DNA of 37,064 nucleotides from Saccharomonospora iraqiensis subsp. paurometabolica YIM 90007. Lineage in GTDB: Bacteria > Actinomycetota > Actinomycetes > Mycobacteriales > Pseudonocardiaceae. Shown here in pieces: positions 33,031 to 37,064 of the stretch; within the stretch, counting starts at the first letter, position 1; each line of letters opens with the position of its first letter. The stretch covers positions 25,183 through 62,246 of the forward strand of contig NZ_KI912263.1 in the NCBI RefSeq assembly GCF_000231035.2, read 5' to 3'. Position numbers and translations under genes: made by a program. The notes beneath the pieces are model-generated. The model did no database searches. It had not been told where the DNA came from and saw only the letters and a program-made list of their open reading frames with translations.

Positions 33031-33296
33031 GCCATCCCCCTTGATGCCGTCGTGTGTGGCCGGTCACATCCTACGCCTTCTCCGGGGCGAACACGAGCCG
33101 TGGCCGATCCGGGCCACCGGGTGCACCGTGCCGGGCCCGCGTGGGGAGTGCCGCAAACCTCCTTCGACGGAGTGTCCGGTGTGGTTGCGTGTGGTCTGTT
33201 CGGCTCAACCGGGAACCCCCGCACAGGGGATGGGTCCACCGGCCGGGCACGGAGGGGACCGAGGACGGGCGTCGCCCGGCGTGGAGGAGGACACCG

Positions 33297-34115
33297 ATGG
33301 CGCACACCGAGCACAGTGGCAACACCGGGCACGGCGGCAACACCAGACACAACGGCCCGGCCCTCGCCCGGACCGCCGACCGGGGCACCAGGACGCTCGC
33401 GGTGGCCGCCGTGGATCCCGTGCCGATCTTCCGCGAGGGGCTGCACTCGGTGATCGACCACACGCCGGGGCTGCGCTGGGCGGGCCATGCGGCCAGTCAC
33501 CACGCCGCCATCCAACTCTGTGAACAGGCGCGTCCGGACGTCGTCCTGCTCGACGCCGCGTTCGACCCGCGCTGCCACCTCACCGCGATGCTCACCGAGA
33601 GTCAACCCGCGCTCGTGGTGGTCGTGCTGGTGGGCCCGGAGCAGCGCACCCCGGCCTATCTCGCCACCGCACTCGCCGCGGGGGCCCACGGTGTCCTCCC
33701 CCGTGCGGCCGAGCCCCGCAGGCTCACCGACGGCATCCGCCGTGCCTACGTCGAACGTGGGCACACCGACCCGGCGCTCGCTCCGCTGCTGGACGCACCG
33801 GGGGCGGGCCCGGGAGTCGGCGGCGTTCCCCCGCAGACCCCGCTGTCCCGGCGGGAGTACCAGGTGCTGCAACTGATCGCCGAGGGCATGGAGAACTCGG
33901 CGGTGGCCGAGACGCTCTACCTTTCCGTGGAGACGGTGCGCACCCACGTGAAGAGCATCTTGCGCAAGATGTCCGCGCACGACCGGACACACGCCGTGAC
34001 GAAGGCCTTCCGCGAGGGGCTGCTCGTGCTCGGCCCGGAGGAACCGGCGCACCCGGCCCAATCCACTCCCGAGCAGCCGGCCCGCGAGCAGCCGCCACAC
34101 CCGCAGCCGAGCTGA
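33297..34115 (+). CDS. LuxR/NarL-type response regulator with atypical receiver
   Basis: Receiver-like domain (about 32-150) and C-terminal GerE/LuxR helix-turn-helix: LSRREYQVLQLIAEGMENSA, VAETLYLSVETVRTHVKSIL, RKMSAHDRTHAV. The likely phosphate-accepting Asp86 (VVLLD) is present, but the usual acidic pair is a single Asp40 (VDP), the switch Thr/Ser after beta-4 is absent (VVVLVGPEQ) and the conserved Lys is replaced (GVLPRA). Phosphorylation-independent control is possible. N-terminal 30 residues are His/Gly/Asn-rich and the tail is Pro-rich. Start ATG at 33297 has GGAGGAGG upstream. No histidine kinase is adjacent. Confidence 0.88.
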   Translation: MAHTEHSGNTGHGGNTRHNGPALARTADRGTRTLAVAAVDPVPIFREGLHSVIDHTPGLRWAGHAASHHAAIQLCEQARPDVVLLDAAFDPRCHLTAMLTESQPALVVVVLVGPEQRTPAYLATALAAGAHGVLPRAAEPRRLTDGIRRAYVERGHTDPALAPLLDAPGAGPGVGGVPPQTPLSRREYQVLQLIAEGMENSAVAETLYLSVETVRTHVKSILRKMSAHDRTHAVTKAFREGLLVLGPEEPAHPAQSTPEQPAREQPPHPQPS

Positions 34116-34286
34116 GCCGGCGCGCGACACCACGTCGCCCCACGTCGTCGCCCCCACGTCGTCCGGGACACCGGCACGTCCCGCGCATGCCCCGTTCCGG
34201 CACCACCGGGCCCGAGGTGCAGCGAAACACAGTGGTTCCGCCCGAACAGCCCTCGCCCACGATTACCAATGGGTAGTATCCTGATG

Positions 34287-34300
34287 TTACCGGTCAGTAG
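34287..34300 (+). promoter_or_regulatory. Operator-like site upstream of fadE5
   Basis: TTACCGGTCAGTAG differs from the etfD site (18107-18120, TTACTGATCAGTAG) at two of 14 positions and lies at almost the same distance before the start codon (69 bp versus 71 bp). A TAGTAT box (34273-34278) ends 8 bp before it, so the site would cover the transcription start. Confidence 0.65.
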
Positions 34301-34369
34301 GGCAGTTGCAGTGCGTGTCCGCCAGAGCGCCCACGCCGGAATGCCGAACAACCCGTACGGAGTGACGAC

Positions 34370-36223
34370 ATGGGCCACTACAAGAGCAACGTGCGAGACC
34401 TCGAATTCAACTTGTTCGAGATGCTCGGCGTGCAGGAACGTCTCGGGAAGGGCGTGCTGAGCGACTCCGACGAGGAGACCGCCCGCGGGGTGCTGACCGA
34501 GCTGAACAACCTCGCCGTCGGCCCGCTCGCCGAGTCCTTCGCCGACGCCGACCGGAACCCGCCGGTCTACGACCCGAAAACCTTCTCCGCCACCCTGCCG
34601 GAGTCGTTCAAGGAGAGCTACCGCGCGCTGTGGGACGGCGAATGGTACCGGATCGGGCTGACCAACAACCTCGGCGGATTCGGGCTGCCCCCGACGGTGC
34701 AGTGGGCCGCCGCCGAGCTGATGCTCGGCTCCAACCCCGCGCTGTACATGTACATGGCGGGCCCGAACTTCGCGATGATCCTCGACCGCAACGGCACCGA
34801 GGAGCAGCAGCGCTGGGCGCAGCTCATGATCGACCGCGCGTGGGGCGCGACGATGGTGCTCACCGAGCCGGACGCCGGGTCCGACGTGGGCGCAGGCCGC
34901 ACCAAGGCCGTGCAGCAGGAGGACGGTTCCTGGCACCTGGAGGGCGTCAAGCGCTTCATCACCTCCGGTGACCAGGACATGACCGAGAACATCATGCACC
35001 TGGTGCTGGCCCGTCCCGAGGGCCCGGGCATCGAGCCGAAGCCCGGCACCAAGGGCCTGTCGCTGTTCCTGGTGCCGAAGTACCACTTCGACACCCACAC
35101 CGGCGAGCCCGGCGAGCGCAACGGCGCCTACGTCACGAACGTCGAGCACAAGATGGGCCTGAAGGTCTCCACCACGTGTGAGCTCACCTTCGGCCAGCAC
35201 GACATCCCGGCGAAGGGCTGGCTGCTCGGTGAGGTGCACGACGGCATCGCGCAGATGTTCCAGGTCATCGAGTACGCCCGCATGATGGTCGGCACCAAGG
35301 CCATCGCGACGCTGTCCACCGGTTACCTGAACGCGCTGGAGTACGCCAAGGAGCGCGTGCAGGGTGCCGACCTGACCCGGCAGACGGACAAGACCGCCCC
35401 GCGCGTGACCATCACGCACCACCCGGACGTGCGCCGCTCGCTGATGCTGCAGAAGGCCTACGCCGAGGGCCTGCGCGCGGTGTACCTGTACACCGCCGCC
35501 TACCAGGACCAGATCTGGGTCGGGGAGGACGGCAGCGTCGATGCCGACACCCTGTCCCTGGCCGAGCGGGTCAACGACCTGCTGCTGCCGATCGTCAAGG
35601 GTGTCGGCTCCGAGCGGGCCACCGAACAGCTGGTGCAGTCGCTGCAGACGCTCGGCGGGTCCGGCTTCCTGCAGGACTACCCGATCGAGCAGTACATCCG
35701 CGACGCGAAGATCGACTCGCTGTACGAGGGCACCACGGCGATCCAGTCGCAGGACTTCTTCTTCCGCAAGATCGTCCGGGACAAGGGTCAGGCGCTGGGC
35801 CACCTCGCGAACGAGATCACCGCCACGATCGAGTCCGACCGGGGCAACGGCAGGCTGAAGGCCGAGCGGGCGCTGCTGAAGACCGCTCTGGACGACGTGC
35901 AGGGCATGGTCGGCACGATGATCGGCTACCTGACCTCGGGCCAGGAGGACGTGCGCAACGTCTACAAGGTCGGTCAGCACACCGTGCGGCTGCTCATGTC
36001 CGCGGGTGACCTGCTCGTGGGCTGGCAGCTCATCAAGCAGGCCGAGGTGGCCGTCGAGAAGCTGGACAACGGCGCCTCCGGCCGGGACGCCTCGTTCTAC
36101 CAGGGCAAGATCGCCGTCGCGTCGTTCTTCGCCAAGCAGGTGCTGCCGGAGCTCACCGCCCGCCGCGCCGTCGTCGACGCCGCGGACAACGACCTCATGG
36201 AGGTCGACGAAGCCGCCTTCTGA
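34370..36223 (+). CDS. fadE5: Acyl-CoA dehydrogenase, FadE5 type
   Basis: FAD-dependent acyl-CoA dehydrogenase for the first step of fatty-acid beta-oxidation. It follows M. tuberculosis FadE5 (Rv0244c, about 611 residues) nearly throughout: [17 protein letters not shown] start, [19 protein letters not shown] (near 166), [34 protein letters not shown] and [20 protein letters not shown], where Glu453 is in the region of the expected catalytic base. The C-terminal extra domain found in this large subgroup is present, ending [12 protein letters not shown]. Electrons would go to ETF and then EtfD, also encoded in this window. Own promoter and terminator; operator shared with etfD. Confidence 0.95.
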   Translation: MGHYKSNVRDLEFNLFEMLGVQERLGKGVLSDSDEETARGVLTELNNLAVGPLAESFADADRNPPVYDPKTFSATLPESFKESYRALWDGEWYRIGLTNNLGGFGLPPTVQWAAAELMLGSNPALYMYMAGPNFAMILDRNGTEEQQRWAQLMIDRAWGATMVLTEPDAGSDVGAGRTKAVQQEDGSWHLEGVKRFITSGDQDMTENIMHLVLARPEGPGIEPKPGTKGLSLFLVPKYHFDTHTGEPGERNGAYVTNVEHKMGLKVSTTCELTFGQHDIPAKGWLLGEVHDGIAQMFQVIEYARMMVGTKAIATLSTGYLNALEYAKERVQGADLTRQTDKTAPRVTITHHPDVRRSLMLQKAYAEGLRAVYLYTAAYQDQIWVGEDGSVDADTLSLAERVNDLLLPIVKGVGSERATEQLVQSLQTLGGSGFLQDYPIEQYIRDAKIDSLYEGTTAIQSQDFFFRKIVRDKGQALGHLANEITATIESDRGNGRLKAERALLKTALDDVQGMVGTMIGYLTSGQEDVRNVYKVGQHTVRLLMSAGDLLVGWQLIKQAEVAVEKLDNGASGRDASFYQGKIAVASFFAKQVLPELTARRAVVDAADNDLMEVDEAAF

Positions 36224-36239
36224 GGTGGTCGGGTCGCGG

Positions 36240-36276
36240 GGCCACGTCGGGCATGCGGTGCCCGGCGTGGCCTTTT
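36240..36276. terminator. Strong terminator behind fadE5
   Basis: GGCCACG-t-CGGGCA (36240-36253) pairs with TGCCCG-g-CGTGGCC (36259-36272), a 14-bp stem with one G-U pair, followed by TTTT: a classic intrinsic terminator on the + strand. It may also serve the convergent vanW gene. Confidence 0.85.
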
Positions 36277-36331
36277 CCCGTCCGGTGCCATCCCGGAGGC
36301 CGCGCACGGTGGTCCGCGACCACCGGCGGGC

Positions 36332-37064
36332 TCAGCGGCGGCTGCCCCAGATCTCGACCGTGACGGTCGAGTCGCCGACCCACGCCCGGAGGAACACCGC
36401 CGTCGGGGCGTCGTTGGTGAAGGAGAACTCCACGGTCGACCCGTCGCCCGCCAACGACACCGCATCCCGGCCCGCCGGGTACCGATCGAGCGGGTGCGGT
36501 TGCGGGGTCCGTGCGATGTCGGTGATCCCGGCACGGTGGACCGCGTTGACGAGGGTGCTGGTGAACTGGTTGACCCCGCCCCCGATCGTCCCCGGGCCGG
36601 TACCGTCCTCGCGCAGCGGAGCGCGCACGTAGCCACGCGAACGGGTGCGCGGGCCGGTGTGCTCCTCCAGGTCGAACGTCGCACCGGGCCGCACCAGCGT
36701 CCCGTCGACGGCGCGGGCCGCGGCGCGCAGATTCGGCCGCGCCGCGTCGACGAAACCCCCGGTGGTGAACCGCGCGACGACCTCACGCACCCCCAGGGCC
36801 CGCACATCCGCCGTGGACACCGACGGCGGGACGGGCGCGTAGGCGACGGTGATCATCCGCCGTCCGGGCGTGGCGGCGGCCCGGACCAGCCGGTCGAGCG
36901 TGCGGGTCCAGTCGATCCGGGTACCGGCCACCGAGGGTTGCACCGACGGCGCCCCGTCGACGACGGTGAGCCGCGCGTCCCGCGCGGGACGTTGCGTGCC
37001 GTCGAGCTGCCCGGCAGGGCCGCGCGCAGCGCGCCCCGGTCGAGGGTCACGGCGGGTCCGGACG
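36332..37064 (-). CDS. VanW-family protein, 5' end outside the window, possible frameshift
   Basis: C-terminal VanW domain is clear: TTGGFVDAARPNLRAAARAVDG, LVRPGATFDLEEHTG, REDGTGPGTIGGGVNQFTST, NAVHRAGI and HPLDRYP. Before it lies part of a peptidoglycan-binding-like (YoaR) segment, RDARLTVVDGAPSVQPSVAG, so the full protein is larger and starts beyond 37064; the GTG at 36943 is only an internal codon. Upstream of about 37010 the family-like sequence (TLDRGALRAALPG) is in another frame, suggesting a one-base shift at the CCC run 37010-37012. These are usually membrane-anchored extracytoplasmic proteins; the reaction is unknown. Confidence 0.8.
   Translation of the reverse strand, partial: VRTRRDPRPGRAARGPAGQLDGTQRPARDARLTVVDGAPSVQPSVAGTRIDWTRTLDRLVRAAATPGRRMITVAYAPVPPSVSTADVRALGVREVVARFTTGGFVDAARPNLRAAARAVDGTLVRPGATFDLEEHTGPRTRSRGYVRAPLREDGTGPGTIGGGVNQFTSTLVNAVHRAGITDIARTPQPHPLDRYPAGRDAVSLAGDGSTVEFSFTNDAPTAVFLRAWVGDSTVTVEIWGSRR

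Overview
The window comes from a high-GC actinobacterium, most probably of the Pseudonocardiaceae (Saccharomonospora, Amycolatopsis or Saccharopolyspora type). Reasons: very GC-rich codon third positions; a dnaK-grpE-dnaJ-hspR operon with HspR (HAIR) operators; clear relatives of mycobacterial FadE5, EtfD and Dcd; actinobacterial families such as DUF742 and DUF3558; and several apparently leaderless genes. The genus is inferred, not proven.

Layout. 1-4.2 kb: minus-strand TrmH-family RNA methyltransferase, pyrE and a short-chain dehydrogenase, an acidic repeat protein (+), and a membrane-anchored protein of unknown function (-). 4.2-7.0 kb: clpB (-) with its own HAIR site. 7.1-10.2 kb: sodium:alanine-type symporter and a flavohemoglobin-like protein whose proximal heme histidine position holds tyrosine. 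10.2-14.8 kb: dnaK-grpE-dnaJ-hspR (-) with a promoter flanked by two HAIR sites. 14.9-18.0 kb: PEBP-family protein, small exported protein, IclR regulator, then an SMR efflux pump with a TetR regulator (-). 18.1-21.3 kb: etfD-type membrane Fe-S oxidoreductase and an orphan DUF742 protein. 21.3-25.2 kb: TetR plus AidB-like acyl-CoA dehydrogenase, a CAP-domain exported protein (-) and dcd (-). 25.2-27.1 kb: nested inverted repeat, DUF664 remnant, MpaB-like oxygenase (-) and tRNA-Gly(CCC).

27.1-32.2 kb looks accessory: parts of it are less GC-rich, it starts at the tRNA, contains a second copy of the tRNA 3' half, an ECF sigma factor, YdeI and DUF1059 proteins, a four-gene cell-surface-like operon (two tandem paralogs, a DUF3558 lipoprotein, a zinc-ribbon protein), an atypical metallo-beta-lactamase-fold protein and an HNH endonuclease remnant. 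32.2-37.1 kb returns to core-like genes: DUF4352 protein, a 54-residue membrane protein, a LuxR/NarL regulator with an atypical receiver, fadE5, and a VanW-family gene that runs off the window.

Functional links. The heat-shock genes form one HspR circuit. FadE5 and EtfD, about 16 kb apart, are expected to be consecutive steps in beta-oxidation electron flow (acyl-CoA to FAD/ETF to membrane quinone), and both carry a near-identical 14-bp operator-like site about 70 bp before their start codons. Two further patterns recur: short tandem repeats at gene 3' ends, several of which copy the stop codon, and TANNNT -10 boxes exactly 7 nt before start codons.
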